Shown here: piece by piece, positions 28,396 to 37,297 of the stretch | How the letters are laid out: each line of letters starts with the position of its first letter | Numbering within the stretch: position 1 is the first letter of the stretch | Notes under the pieces: generated by a model | What the model was told of the DNA's origin: nothing | Databases searched by the model: none | The model's input: the letters and a program-made list of their open reading frames with translations, nothing else | From: an uncultured Pelagibacteraceae bacterium | Lineage (GTDB): Bacteria > Pseudomonadota > Alphaproteobacteria > Pelagibacterales > AG-422-B15 | Length of the DNA stretch: 57,691 nucleotides | Assembly: GCA_902589175.1 (NCBI GenBank) | Contig: CACIRX010000007.1 | Location: forward strand, 1 to 57,691 | Direction of reading: 5' to 3' | Translations under genes and position numbers: made by a program

Positions 28396-29019
28396 CTACT
28401 CTCCATAAAGACGCAGACCATATGCAGTTACATATATGGAGATAACGAAAGAAAGCATTGATAATGCTAATAGAATTGGCCAAGAACCAGTATCAGAGCC
28501 AAAAATAATAAAAGGCACAAATAGTGGTATCATTATAATTGCTTTCAAAAAAATTGTTCTTCTGGCACCAAGCGTAAGTGCGCTCACGAAATTTGCAATG
28601 AAAACCATACCGAACGAGCCTATGAATAAATTTATAAATATTTGTATGGTCTCTGAATAATCCAAATAAAATAGAAAACTCAATATTGGTAGAATTACTA
28701 AAAGTGGAAGACAATAAATAAACCAATGTGTTATATATTTACTGATTATTAAATACTCAATCGTCTTATTTTTCTGCATAATAATATCTAAATTACCATC
28801 CTCATAATCAGCATTATAAATCCTATCAACTGTAATAATGATTGATAAAGCTAGCGCAATCCAAACTACACCTCTAAATAAAACTTTAAGCTGCTCAGTT
28901 TGAGTACCAAATGCAAGTGGAATTAACATTAGAATAAGGATAAAAAAAGATACCGTAAAAAAGAAATTGGCACTCGAATAAAAAGATAATAAGAGATCTC
29001 TTTTAATAAGGTTAGACAT
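28396..29019 (-). CDS. ccmB: Heme exporter subunit CcmB
   Basis: Membrane subunit of the CcmAB ATP-driven complex that releases holo-CcmE from CcmC. The 207-residue protein has six predicted helices, and an early FGTQTEQLKVLFRGVVWIAL segment plus RIYNADYEDGNLDIIM that fits the CcmB pattern with Phe-Asp-Asp-Gly replaced by an acidic YNADYEDG. It directly follows ccmA, whose stop ends one base before its start. Confidence 0.92.
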   Translation of the reverse strand: MSNLIKRDLLLSFYSSANFFFTVSFFILILMLIPLAFGTQTEQLKVLFRGVVWIALALSIIITVDRIYNADYEDGNLDIIMQKNKTIEYLIISKYITHWFIYCLPLLVILPILSFLFYLDYSETIQIFINLFIGSFGMVFIANFVSALTLGARRTIFLKAIIMIPLFVPFIIFGSDTGSWPILLALSMLSFVISIYVTAYGLRLYGE

Positions 29020-29020
29020 A

Positions 29021-29620
29021 TTAAATATTCAATTCCTTATGAAATTTTTTCGGTAAATTTATATTAGAAGTAAGTATAACGGTTCCCATATTTTCATTAA
29101 ATTGATTAATTTTTTCTATAAGTAAGTTTGTGTTAACCTCATCAAGAAAAACAAATGGTTCATCTAAAAACCACAGATCACATTTATTATAATTCAGTCT
29201 GTGGAGGGAAATACATTTTTTTTGTCCATCACTTAAGGAACTAACATCCTTATTTATCAAATTATACAAATTGTTATGTTCTAAAAGCTTTGCATGATTG
29301 AGAGCTTCATTAAAAAGAATATCCCATAACTCTAAATTTTTTTTTATAGAAAGATTTTCTTTTAAAGAATTCTTTTGGCCAATTAGGTTGAATTTACTAT
29401 TGTATAAATTATCATCGCTTATACCGACATCATTAAACAATACCTTACCCTCATAAGATGTAATAAAATTGGATAGGATTCTTAAAAGGGTAGTTTTTCC
29501 AGAGCCATTTCGCCCTTTTACAACCAATGTTTCACCTGACTTAATTGAGAAATTAATATTCTTGAGAACTATGTTTTCTCCTCTTTTACAACTCAAATTC
29601 TCAGTTTTTAGTTCGTTCAT
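29021..29620 (-). CDS. ccmA: Cytochrome c biogenesis ATP-binding protein CcmA
   Basis: ABC ATPase of the CcmAB complex. It shows Walker A GRNGSGKTTLL near residue 36, the signature LSDGQKK, and Walker B LWFLDEPFVFLD. At 199 residues it is a compact ABC domain of the usual CcmA size. It heads the minus-strand ccmABCDEFGH cluster and diverges from acnA, with 59 bases between the two starts. Confidence 0.94.
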   Translation of the reverse strand: MNELKTENLSCKRGENIVLKNINFSIKSGETLVVKGRNGSGKTTLLRILSNFITSYEGKVLFNDVGISDDNLYNSKFNLIGQKNSLKENLSIKKNLELWDILFNEALNHAKLLEHNNLYNLINKDVSSLSDGQKKCISLHRLNYNKCDLWFLDEPFVFLDEVNTNLLIEKINQFNENMGTVILTSNINLPKKFHKELNI

Positions 29621-29633
29621 TATAAACTTTATG

Positions 29634-29661
29634 TTGATAGCTTGTTAAATTAGTCTAAATA
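29634..29661 (+). promoter_or_regulatory. Candidate sigma-70 promoter for acnA
   Basis: TTGATA at 29634-29639 and TAAATA at 29656-29661 are separated by 16 bases and lie about 20 bases before the acnA ATG. The spacing and hexamers fit a housekeeping promoter, but in AT-rich DNA such matches are common. The transcript leader would be very short, with no strong ribosome-binding site. Confidence 0.3.
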
Positions 29662-29679
29662 TAGCAGCAGTAAACCTCT

Positions 29680-32358
29680 ATGTACGACAGCTTTAAGACA
29701 AAAAAAACACTAAAAATAGGAAAAAAAACCTATACCTATTACAGTTTCAAAGCAGCTGAAAAAAATGGCCTTAAAAATATATCCGCATTACCATTTTCGA
29801 TAAAAGTTCTTTTAGAAAACCTCATAAGAAATGAAGATGGGGCTACAGTTGAATTAAATGACATTAAAGAATTTGAGAAATGGAAGTCTGATAAAAAAGT
29901 TAACAAAGAAATTAATTTTAGGCCTGCACGAGTTCTAATGCAAGATTTCACAGGCGTTCCAGCTGTGGTTGATCTTGCGTCAATGAGATCCGCGATAAAA
30001 AATGGAAAAGGTGATCCTAAAAAAGTCAATCCATTATCGCCAGTTGATTTAGTAATTGATCACTCTGTTATGGTAGACAAATTTGGAACAGCTACTGCTC
30101 ATAAAGCAAATGTTGATTTTGAATACAAAAGAAATATTGAGAGATATGAATTTCTTAGATGGGGACAAAAGTCCTTTAATAACTTTAGGGTGGTCCCTCC
30201 AGGAACAGGGATATGTCACCAAGTTAATTTAGAATATCTTGCTAAAACAGTTTGGTCTGAAAAGAAAAAAATTAAAAATAAAAAAATCAATTTAGCTTAT
30301 CCTGATACGGTTGTAGGAACTGATAGTCACACAACGATGATCAATGGACTTTCTGTTCTTGGCTGGGGCGTTGGTGGAATAGAGGCAGAAGCGGCAATGT
30401 TGGGTCAGCCAATTTCTATGGTGGTTCCTGAGGTTATTGGCTTTGAAATTAAAGGAAAAATCAAAGAAGGGATAACTGCTACTGATTTGGTTTTAACAAT
30501 TACCGAACAATTAAGAAAAAAGGGTGTAGTTGGAAAATTTGTAGAATTCTACGGTAAAGGACTGAAAGAGTTATCCGTTCCTGATCGAGCAACAATTTCA
30601 AATATGGCTCCAGAGTATGGTGCGACTTGTGGATTTTTTCCAATAGATGAGGAGACTTTAAAATTTTTAAAAGTCAGCGGAAGAGCAGCTGATGAAATTA
30701 AACTTGTAGAGAGATATTCAAAGGCACAAGGGTTATGGGAAGATTATAAAAAAAATAAAAGAGTTTACTCTGATACGATGGAGTTAGATTTATCAAGCAT
30801 TGAGGCTAGCTTAGCTGGACCAAAAAGACCTCAAGATAAAATACTACTGTCAAATGTTGCTGATCAATTTATGGCCTCATTTGAAGACGAATTTGGCCAA
30901 AAGAAAACATCAAATCCTATTTCTGTAAATAATGAATTTGAAATTGATCATGGTCATGTCGCTATAGCTGCAATTACGAGTTGTACAAATACGTCTAATC
31001 CTAGCGTAATGATTGGAGCGGGATTGCTTGCCCAAAAAGCAAATAAGCTGGGTTTAAAAACTAAACCCTGGGTTAAAACCTCTTTAGCTCCAGGATCTAA
31101 GGTTGTTACGGACTACTTGGAAAAATCTGGACTTCAAGAGCAATTAGATAAACTCGGTTTTAATCTTGTGGGTTTTGGTTGTACGACTTGTATAGGAAAC
31201 TCCGGGCCTCTTGATAAAAACATTTCCGATGCAATTTCTAAACATGACTTAATTGTAAGCGGTGTTCTATCAGGAAATAGAAATTTTGAAGGTAGAATAA
31301 ATCCATTTGTAAAAGCAAATTACCTTGCCTCACCACCGCTTGTTGTAGCTTATGCTTTAGCAGGCTCAACAAAGATAAATTTATCAAATGAACCGATTGG
31401 TATTGGACACAATAATAAGAAAATTTATCTAAAAGATATCTGGCCTAAGACTAAAGAAATAAAAGTTGTGATAAATAAAATAATAAATTCAAATTTGTAT
31501 AAGCAACGATATAAAAATGTTTTTAAAGGTGACAAAAAATGGAATTCAGTGAAATCATCAATTGGTCTTACATATAAATGGAATAAAAAATCAACCTATG
31601 TACAACATCCACCATTTTTTAAAAATTCAGAAACCAATTGTGTAAGTGATATTAATAAGGCAAATATACTTGGAATATTTGGTGACTCTGTAACAACGGA
31701 TCATATTAGTCCTGCAGGAGCAATAAAAGAAGACAGTCCTGCAGGAGATTATCTAATCTCAAAAAAGATTAAAAAAGTTGATTTTAATTCATTTGGAGCA
31801 AGGCGTGGAAATCATGAAGTAATGATGAGAGGGACATTTGCTAATATTAGGATTAAAAATGAAATGCTGGATAATATCGAAGGTGGATATACGATTCATT
31901 ATCCTTCACAGAAACAAATGTCAATTTATGATGCCTCTGTTAAGTACCAAAAATCAAAAACACCATTAATTATTTTTGCTGGAAAAGATTATGGAATGGG
32001 GTCTTCAAGAGATTGGGCAGCAAAAGGCACTAATCTTTTGGGTGTAAAGGCTGTCATAGCAGAATCTTATGAGCGTATCCACAGATCTAATCTTGTTGGT
32101 ATGGGTGTGTTACCATTTCAATTTTTAGGAAGTGACAATCGTAAATCATTAAAACTTCTGGGTTCAGAGAAAGTAAGTATCACGGGTATAGCTAACAAAC
32201 TGAAACCACAAGGGAAGTACAAAGCTCAAATTTTTTACGCAAATGGTAAGAACATTACAATAGATTTGAAGCTATTAGTTAATACCGCAACAGAAGTTGA
32301 ATACCTTTTAAATGGCGGTATTCTTCAGTATGTTTTAAAAAATATAGCTAATAACTAA
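29680..32358 (+). CDS. acnA: Aconitate hydratase A
   Basis: Isomerises citrate and isocitrate in the TCA cycle. The 892-residue protein is a monomeric aconitase with the four domains in order. Three 4Fe-4S cysteines are visible: TSCTNTSNPSVM (Cys435) and GCTTCIGNSGP (Cys501 and Cys504). The active-site SHTTMINGLSVLGWG and GSSRDWAAKGTNLLG blocks are intact, as is the hinge to the C-terminal swivel domain (FGDSVTTDHISPAG). It reads away from ccmA, an arrangement seen in other Alphaproteobacteria, and ends two bases before the next convergent gene. Confidence 0.98.
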   Translation: MYDSFKTKKTLKIGKKTYTYYSFKAAEKNGLKNISALPFSIKVLLENLIRNEDGATVELNDIKEFEKWKSDKKVNKEINFRPARVLMQDFTGVPAVVDLASMRSAIKNGKGDPKKVNPLSPVDLVIDHSVMVDKFGTATAHKANVDFEYKRNIERYEFLRWGQKSFNNFRVVPPGTGICHQVNLEYLAKTVWSEKKKIKNKKINLAYPDTVVGTDSHTTMINGLSVLGWGVGGIEAEAAMLGQPISMVVPEVIGFEIKGKIKEGITATDLVLTITEQLRKKGVVGKFVEFYGKGLKELSVPDRATISNMAPEYGATCGFFPIDEETLKFLKVSGRAADEIKLVERYSKAQGLWEDYKKNKRVYSDTMELDLSSIEASLAGPKRPQDKILLSNVADQFMASFEDEFGQKKTSNPISVNNEFEIDHGHVAIAAITSCTNTSNPSVMIGAGLLAQKANKLGLKTKPWVKTSLAPGSKVVTDYLEKSGLQEQLDKLGFNLVGFGCTTCIGNSGPLDKNISDAISKHDLIVSGVLSGNRNFEGRINPFVKANYLASPPLVVAYALAGSTKINLSNEPIGIGHNNKKIYLKDIWPKTKEIKVVINKIINSNLYKQRYKNVFKGDKKWNSVKSSIGLTYKWNKKSTYVQHPPFFKNSETNCVSDINKANILGIFGDSVTTDHISPAGAIKEDSPAGDYLISKKIKKVDFNSFGARRGNHEVMMRGTFANIRIKNEMLDNIEGGYTIHYPSQKQMSIYDASVKYQKSKTPLIIFAGKDYGMGSSRDWAAKGTNLLGVKAVIAESYERIHRSNLVGMGVLPFQFLGSDNRKSLKLLGSEKVSITGIANKLKPQGKYKAQIFYANGKNITIDLKLLVNTATEVEYLLNGGILQYVLKNIANN

Positions 32359-32360
32359 TA

Positions 32361-32987
32361 TTAATTTATTCTGTAATCATCAAGAAAATCAAGAGATCCA
32401 TTACCAGACCTTACGATTTTTCTTACATTTTCTGAGAGTAATTCAGTGATTTCCTCAAAGCTTTTACGATCATTTTTATAATTATTAGTATCTAAATTAA
32501 TACCAACCTCGACACAAACATCAGAACAATCTGTGAAGAAATAATTAAATGATTGAAATTCAGTTTGATGCGCATTGCAATATTCTTCAAAATTTCCTGA
32601 ACCGCGAGAATCAATTTTAATAATTGAACCTTCTAAAGAGTAAAAACCACCCTCACAGCCATAGAAAGTTTTTCTATAACTGGTTTCTTCAGACTTAGAC
32701 CCTAGTATTGCGTAAAAAATTATATCATTATATCTTCGCGTTGCGTCGTTAGCTCCTGCTGGAATCATAGTTACATAAACATAAAAATTTCCAGAATTTA
32801 TGCTTCCAGACTTTTCTAGATCATCAACTTTCCAGTTTCCCGGAAGAAGAGGTAAATTTGTAACACTGTATGCGCCCTTGATTGTACCTTCATAAATTTC
32901 AACTTCATTTAATTCAGCGGAACTTGCGCTAAAAGTAATAAAAGTAGCAAGCAGTCCAGTTGCAATAGTCTTAATAAGTGTTTTCAT
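32361..32987 (-). CDS. Secreted protein of unknown function with four C-terminal-half cysteines
   Basis: The 208-residue product starts at the ATG 32985-32987, preceded by GAGGTA; a GTG 12 bases further up would add only four residues. A signal peptide covers residues 1-23 (cut near SSAELN). Four cysteines lie in the second half, in FYGCEGGFY, EEYCNAHQ and TDCSDVCVEVG, and could form two disulfides in the periplasm. I do not recognise the family. It lies between htpG and acnA, reads with htpG, and ends against acnA, so it may be co-transcribed with htpG with a 69-base gap between them. Confidence 0.75.
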   Translation of the reverse strand: MKTLIKTIATGLLATFITFSASSAELNEVEIYEGTIKGAYSVTNLPLLPGNWKVDDLEKSGSINSGNFYVYVTMIPAGANDATRRYNDIIFYAILGSKSEETSYRKTFYGCEGGFYSLEGSIIKIDSRGSGNFEEYCNAHQTEFQSFNYFFTDCSDVCVEVGINLDTNNYKNDRKSFEEITELLSENVRKIVRSGNGSLDFLDDYRIN

Positions 32988-33056
32988 TATATACCTCACA
33001 AAATTTTGTTAGGATTATAACCAGTATTTTATAGTATTGGAGTCTTAATTTTAGAA

Positions 33057-34940
33057 TTAATTTATCGATGTAGTAATTGTTTCGATGAGTTTTTTTGAAA
33101 ATTCAACAGGATCAGATGGTTTTTCACCATCAAGGATCTTAGATTGTTCGTAAAGTAAAATTGAAATATTTTCTACCTCACTAATTGATGCTTTATCTTT
33201 ACTCATTTTGGCTAATTTTTTGATAAGTTTATGTTGAGGATTAATTTCCATAACTTTCAGAGAAAGACCCTGATTGAGCTGATTGTGCTGCTGAAGTATT
33301 TTTTCTAGCTGAGGGTCCATTGCACCTTCATCACTTACAAGACATACAGGGCTATCTGTAAGTCTTGAGGACACTCTAACGTCTTTAACTTTTTCCTTTA
33401 ATTTTACTTTTAGTAGATTAATAAGCGGCTCAACAGATTTTTCATTTTTATCATCTTTTTTTGCTCCATCAATTTTATTCAGGTCATCCATTCCCCTTGT
33501 AACAGATTTAAAACTCTTCTCTTGATATGATGGGGTTGATGAAGTCCAGAAACTGTCTACAGGATCATCCAATATAAGCACATTAATATCTCTTGACTTA
33601 TAGCCCTCTAAACTCGGATTATTGATTATGTTTTCGTAACTATCACCGGTCATAAAGTAAATATCCTTTTGTTTTTTACCCATTGACTCTATGTATTCAT
33701 TTAATGTGATGAGTTTTTTTGATTTTGAATTCTTAAATAATGATATTTCTAGAATTGAGTCTTTTCTCTCAAAGTCCTCATAAATTCCCTCTTTTAGCAC
33801 TGGACCAAAATTTTCCCAGAATTTTTCATATGATTCCCTGTCTTTATCAATCTTTTTTTTGAGATCAGAAATTGTTCTCTTAACTAGAGATGATTTTATT
33901 TTCGTAACGACTGGATTATTTTGAAGCATTTCGCGACTTATGTTTAATGGAAGGTCTTCCGAGTCAATGATACCTCTTAGAAAACGAAGATAAGGAGGAA
34001 TAAGTTCTGGACAATTGTCTGTGATAAACACTCTTTTAACATAAAGTTTTAGCCTGTTTTCTCTTGCAGGATCATAAAGATCAAAAGGTTTGGTTGATGG
34101 AATAAAATTTAATACTGTATATTCAATTTTTCCTTCAGCCTTATAATGAGATGTCATCCAAGGATCATCAAACATCTGTCCTGCATGATTATAGAATTCT
34201 TTATATTGTTCCTCAGTAATTTTATTTTTAGGTCGCGTCCAAATAGCTGATGCAGAATTAACAGAATCATTTTTTTCATCTTTTTTTTCAGAGCCATCGC
34301 TCACATAAATTGGAATACTTATATGATCTGAATATCTTTTAATTATATTTTCAATTCTATCTTTGTCTAAATACTCTTTAGACTCCTTCGTTAAGATAAG
34401 TTCTATTGAGGTTCCTCTATTCGATTCTAGAAGATTTGAGTCTTCACTCTCCTCAATGGTAAAGCTGCTTTCTCCATCAGACGTCCAGATCCAAAGTTTA
34501 TTTTCTCCAGCTTTGCGTGTAGTAACTTTGGTTTGTGAAGCAACCATAAAAGCGGAGTAAAAACCGACACCAAATTGACCAATGAGTGAAAGGTCTTTTG
34601 TTTTAGACTCAGACAGTTCTTTTAAAAAATGTGCAGTGCCAGAGCGTGCAATTGTTCCAAGGTTAGAAACAAGATCCTTTTTATTCATTCCAATTCCGTT
34701 ATCGGAAATTGTGATTAGATTATTTTTTTTATTAATAGTGATCTGAATTTTGAAATTAGGATCATCCTTTATGAGTTTTTCTTTAGTATTTGATAGGTAT
34801 CTTAACTTATCACATGCATCAGAAGCATTTGATACAAGCTCCCTTACAAATACTTCTTTTTCTGAATAAACAGAATTTATCATCAATTTGAGTAATTGAC
34901 TGACCTCTGTTTGAAACTCTAATTTTTCTGATTTAGGCAT
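33057..34940 (-). CDS. htpG: Molecular chaperone HtpG (Hsp90)
   Basis: ATP-dependent chaperone of the cytosol. The 627-residue protein has the N-terminal GHKL ATPase: LISNASDA-type motif as LVSNASDACDKLRYL, ITISDNGIGMNKKDLV, IARSGT and LIGQFGVGFYSAFMVA. The middle domain contains YVKRVFITDNC, LRGIIDSEDLPLNISREMLQ, and the C-terminal dimerisation domain follows. No residue of the ATP site is missing. A heat-shock-type promoter candidate lies just upstream. Confidence 0.98.
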   Translation of the reverse strand: MPKSEKLEFQTEVSQLLKLMINSVYSEKEVFVRELVSNASDACDKLRYLSNTKEKLIKDDPNFKIQITINKKNNLITISDNGIGMNKKDLVSNLGTIARSGTAHFLKELSESKTKDLSLIGQFGVGFYSAFMVASQTKVTTRKAGENKLWIWTSDGESSFTIEESEDSNLLESNRGTSIELILTKESKEYLDKDRIENIIKRYSDHISIPIYVSDGSEKKDEKNDSVNSASAIWTRPKNKITEEQYKEFYNHAGQMFDDPWMTSHYKAEGKIEYTVLNFIPSTKPFDLYDPARENRLKLYVKRVFITDNCPELIPPYLRFLRGIIDSEDLPLNISREMLQNNPVVTKIKSSLVKRTISDLKKKIDKDRESYEKFWENFGPVLKEGIYEDFERKDSILEISLFKNSKSKKLITLNEYIESMGKKQKDIYFMTGDSYENIINNPSLEGYKSRDINVLILDDPVDSFWTSSTPSYQEKSFKSVTRGMDDLNKIDGAKKDDKNEKSVEPLINLLKVKLKEKVKDVRVSSRLTDSPVCLVSDEGAMDPQLEKILQQHNQLNQGLSLKVMEINPQHKLIKKLAKMSKDKASISEVENISILLYEQSKILDGEKPSDPVEFSKKLIETITTSIN

Positions 34941-34958
34941 AATTTTTATTCTCAGAAA

Positions 34959-34988
34959 CTATATTGGAATTATTCATCGAAATTCAAG
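34959..34988 (-). promoter_or_regulatory. Candidate RpoH (sigma-32) promoter for htpG
   Basis: On the minus strand, CTTG (34985-34988, part of CCTTGAA) is followed after 18 bases by CAATATAG (34959-34966), close to the alphaproteobacterial heat-shock form CTTG-N17/18-CYTATNT. It would start the transcript about 15 bases ahead of the htpG ATG. Position before a heat-shock gene supports it; the -10 match is imperfect. Confidence 0.45.
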
Positions 34989-35069
34989 GCGATTTAGATG
35001 ATGTTATCGCGAAATTTTTCCCTATTTTCCTTGTTTTTTTAACATTTTTCAAGGTAACATGAGATAACA

Positions 35070-35423
35070 ATGACAATACACTACATTAGTCCTGATATAT
35101 CCTTTAAGGGCTCTAATCGATCAAAAAAAAAGTTTACTAGCTTTCATAAAACTGAACTTAATCTCATACTTTCTGTTTACGCTCAAAAAGTCAGTCAAGG
35201 ACATTGGAAAGACTATGCAATAGATCATGGAGAATACAATGCAGTTTTTTCAATTTATCGCAGCACTTTCGAGAATGCTTTTTTAAGAATAATTAAAAAT
35301 AAAAATAAAGGAAAGCATGTAACATTCACATTAATCGATTTTAATAATAAAAAAATCAAGGAAAGTAAATATCTATTAGATATTACAAAATATCTTAAAG
35401 TTTCTGTAAAACGTATAGCCTGA
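35070..35423 (+). CDS. DUF2794-family protein
   Basis: A 117-residue protein matching the DUF2794 pattern, a family confined mainly to Alphaproteobacteria and without a known function. The family core is visible: FHKTELNLILSVYAQKVSQGHWKDYAIDHGEYNAVFSIYR, where the Ser/Leu-Tyr, WrDYAIDH and AVFS.yR positions are conserved. It starts at an ATG with GAGATAA ahead of it and ends 2 bases from the convergent Bax-inhibitor gene. A CCTTG...CAAGG dyad is found upstream at 35029-35054. The gene supports the alphaproteobacterial assignment. Confidence 0.85.
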   Translation: MTIHYISPDISFKGSNRSKKKFTSFHKTELNLILSVYAQKVSQGHWKDYAIDHGEYNAVFSIYRSTFENAFLRIIKNKNKGKHVTFTLIDFNNKKIKESKYLLDITKYLKVSVKRIA

Positions 35424-35425
35424 TT

Positions 35426-36160
35426 TTATCTTCTCTGACCAAAAAGTCTCAGTAACATTATAAATAGATTTATAAAATCAAGATAAAGTGTTAATGCGCC
35501 CATGATGGCTTTTTTAGCGGCAACTTCTCCACTATCATATGCCATGTACATATTTTTAATCTTTTGTGTATCATAAGCTGTCAAACCAACAAAAATTAAA
35601 ACACCTAGAATAGATATACCATAATATAATGCGGGTGATTGCATGAATATATTTACAATTGATGCGATTATAATTCCAATCAGTCCCATGAATAAAAACG
35701 ATCCAAAATTAGTTAAATCTCTTTTTGTTGTATAACCATATATGCTCATTGCACCAAATGTACTTGCAGTTATAAAGAATACTCGCGCGATACTTGCGCC
35801 TGTGTAAGTTAGAAAAATTGTAGAGAGGGACAAACCCATTAAAAATGCAAATACCCAAAACATTGTCTGTGCTCGCGACGCAGACATTCCTTGAATTCCA
35901 AAACTCATATACATAACAATACCAAGAGGTGCTAGTGCAACTACCCACATCATTGGACCAGTATAAAGTGTAACACCTAAGTTAGTCAGACCAACAATTT
36001 CTCCTGTTGGACCTATTACAGCTGTTGCCTGAAATAGCATATATGCAACTAATCCTGTTAAAGCTAAACCTGATGCCATGTAATTGTAAACACTCAGCAT
36101 GTATTGTCTTAAGCCGGCATCTATTGCAGGTGATGATTGAGCTCTAGTTTGATATTCCAT
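35426..36160 (-). CDS. Bax inhibitor-1/YccA family membrane protein
   Basis: A 244-residue inner-membrane protein with about seven hydrophobic segments. The family pattern is visible: an early YMLSVYNYMASGLALTG, followed by TIFLTYTGASIARVF, ALTLYLDFINLFIMLLRLFG near the C-terminus, and LTAYDTQKIKNM with its conserved aspartate. Members leak calcium or regulate membrane protein quality control; the substrate here is unknown. Its minus-strand leader (36161-36281) contains a TTGATC and a TTAAAAT about 17 bases apart that could act as promoter, and GAGG ahead of the ATG. Confidence 0.92.
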   Translation of the reverse strand: MEYQTRAQSSPAIDAGLRQYMLSVYNYMASGLALTGLVAYMLFQATAVIGPTGEIVGLTNLGVTLYTGPMMWVVALAPLGIVMYMSFGIQGMSASRAQTMFWVFAFLMGLSLSTIFLTYTGASIARVFFITASTFGAMSIYGYTTKRDLTNFGSFLFMGLIGIIIASIVNIFMQSPALYYGISILGVLIFVGLTAYDTQKIKNMYMAYDSGEVAAKKAIMGALTLYLDFINLFIMLLRLFGQRR

Positions 36161-36281
36161 ATAGAAAAACCTCTTGTATTATTTATTAACTGTATTTTAA
36201 TACATAATTATAAATAGGATCAATACAAGTTATTAATTGTTAAGATTTTATTAAGTAATTTCAATAAGATAGGAGAAATAA

Positions 36282-37295
36282 ATGGAAAAGGTTTTAGTCA
36301 CAGGCGCTTCAGGATTTATAGCTGAACACTGCATAATTGAACTTCTTAAAAATGGCTATTCAGTAAAGGGATCGCTCAGGACAATGAATAGAGAACAAGA
36401 AGTAAGAGGTGCAGTAAAGACTGAAACAGATGACACTAAATTAGAATTTTGCAAACTTGATCTACTTGAAGATGACGGTTGGGAAGATGCAATGTGGGAT
36501 TGTGATTATTTAATGCATGTTGCTTCTCCATTTGTAATAGAAGATCCAAAAGATGAAAATGAACTGATCAAGCCTGCAAAGGAAGGAACTCTTAGAGCAC
36601 TCAATGCAGCAAAAAAAGCTGGTATAAAAAGAGTTGTTCTCACTTCTTCTGTTGCCGCTGTTAACTCACATATGATGTCTGGAACAAGCGATCATACAAC
36701 TTGGACGGATATTAATAGTAAGTATGTTACTCCTTATCAAAAAAGTAAAACAATTGCAGAAAAAGCTGCTTGGGATTTTTACAATAATCAAGACAGTAAC
36801 AATAAAATGGAGTTGACAGTTATTAATCCTGGCGGCGTAATGGGTCCTCAACTTGGAAATGACTTAGGTGGCGCTTCAACTCAAATAGTTTCACAACTTA
36901 TTTCTGGAAAGTTTCCAATGATACCCGCTTTGTCATTCCCATTCATTGATGTGAGAGATGTAGCCATTCTTCATTTAAAAGCTATGACCACACCCGATGC
37001 TGATGGAAAAAGATTTATTGCTGCACATTCTAAGCCTACTTGGATGTATGAAGTTGCAGAAGTCTTAAGTGCAGCTGGATATGAAAAAATCAAACTGAAG
37101 AAGGCACCTTCATTCATGCTCAAATTGATTGGCTTGTTTGATAACAGGACAAAAAGCTTAGTTCCAATGCTGGATAAGTATGTACCGTGCGATAACTCTC
37201 AAACTGTTAAGGTACTTAACTGGGAACCTATGCCATGGGAACAAGCCTTTATTGAACATGCAAAATCCATTGAGTCAATTAAGAATAAAGCCTAA
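36282..37295 (+). CDS. NAD(P)-dependent extended SDR reductase (dihydroflavonol-reductase-like), copy 1
   Basis: A 337-residue extended short-chain reductase with the NADP-binding VTGASGFIAEH at residues 6-16 and the catalytic YQKSK (Tyr152, Lys156). The LTSSVAAV segment carries the serine. The family includes aldehyde and ketone reductases and epimerases, and the substrate cannot be read from sequence. An AGGAGAAA ribosome-binding site precedes the ATG. The gene starts a four-gene plus-strand unit and is closely similar to the next gene, from which it is separated by 2 bases. Confidence 0.9.
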   Translation: MEKVLVTGASGFIAEHCIIELLKNGYSVKGSLRTMNREQEVRGAVKTETDDTKLEFCKLDLLEDDGWEDAMWDCDYLMHVASPFVIEDPKDENELIKPAKEGTLRALNAAKKAGIKRVVLTSSVAAVNSHMMSGTSDHTTWTDINSKYVTPYQKSKTIAEKAAWDFYNNQDSNNKMELTVINPGGVMGPQLGNDLGGASTQIVSQLISGKFPMIPALSFPFIDVRDVAILHLKAMTTPDADGKRFIAAHSKPTWMYEVAEVLSAAGYEKIKLKKAPSFMLKLIGLFDNRTKSLVPMLDKYVPCDNSQTVKVLNWEPMPWEQAFIEHAKSIESIKNKA

Positions 37296-37297
37296 TT

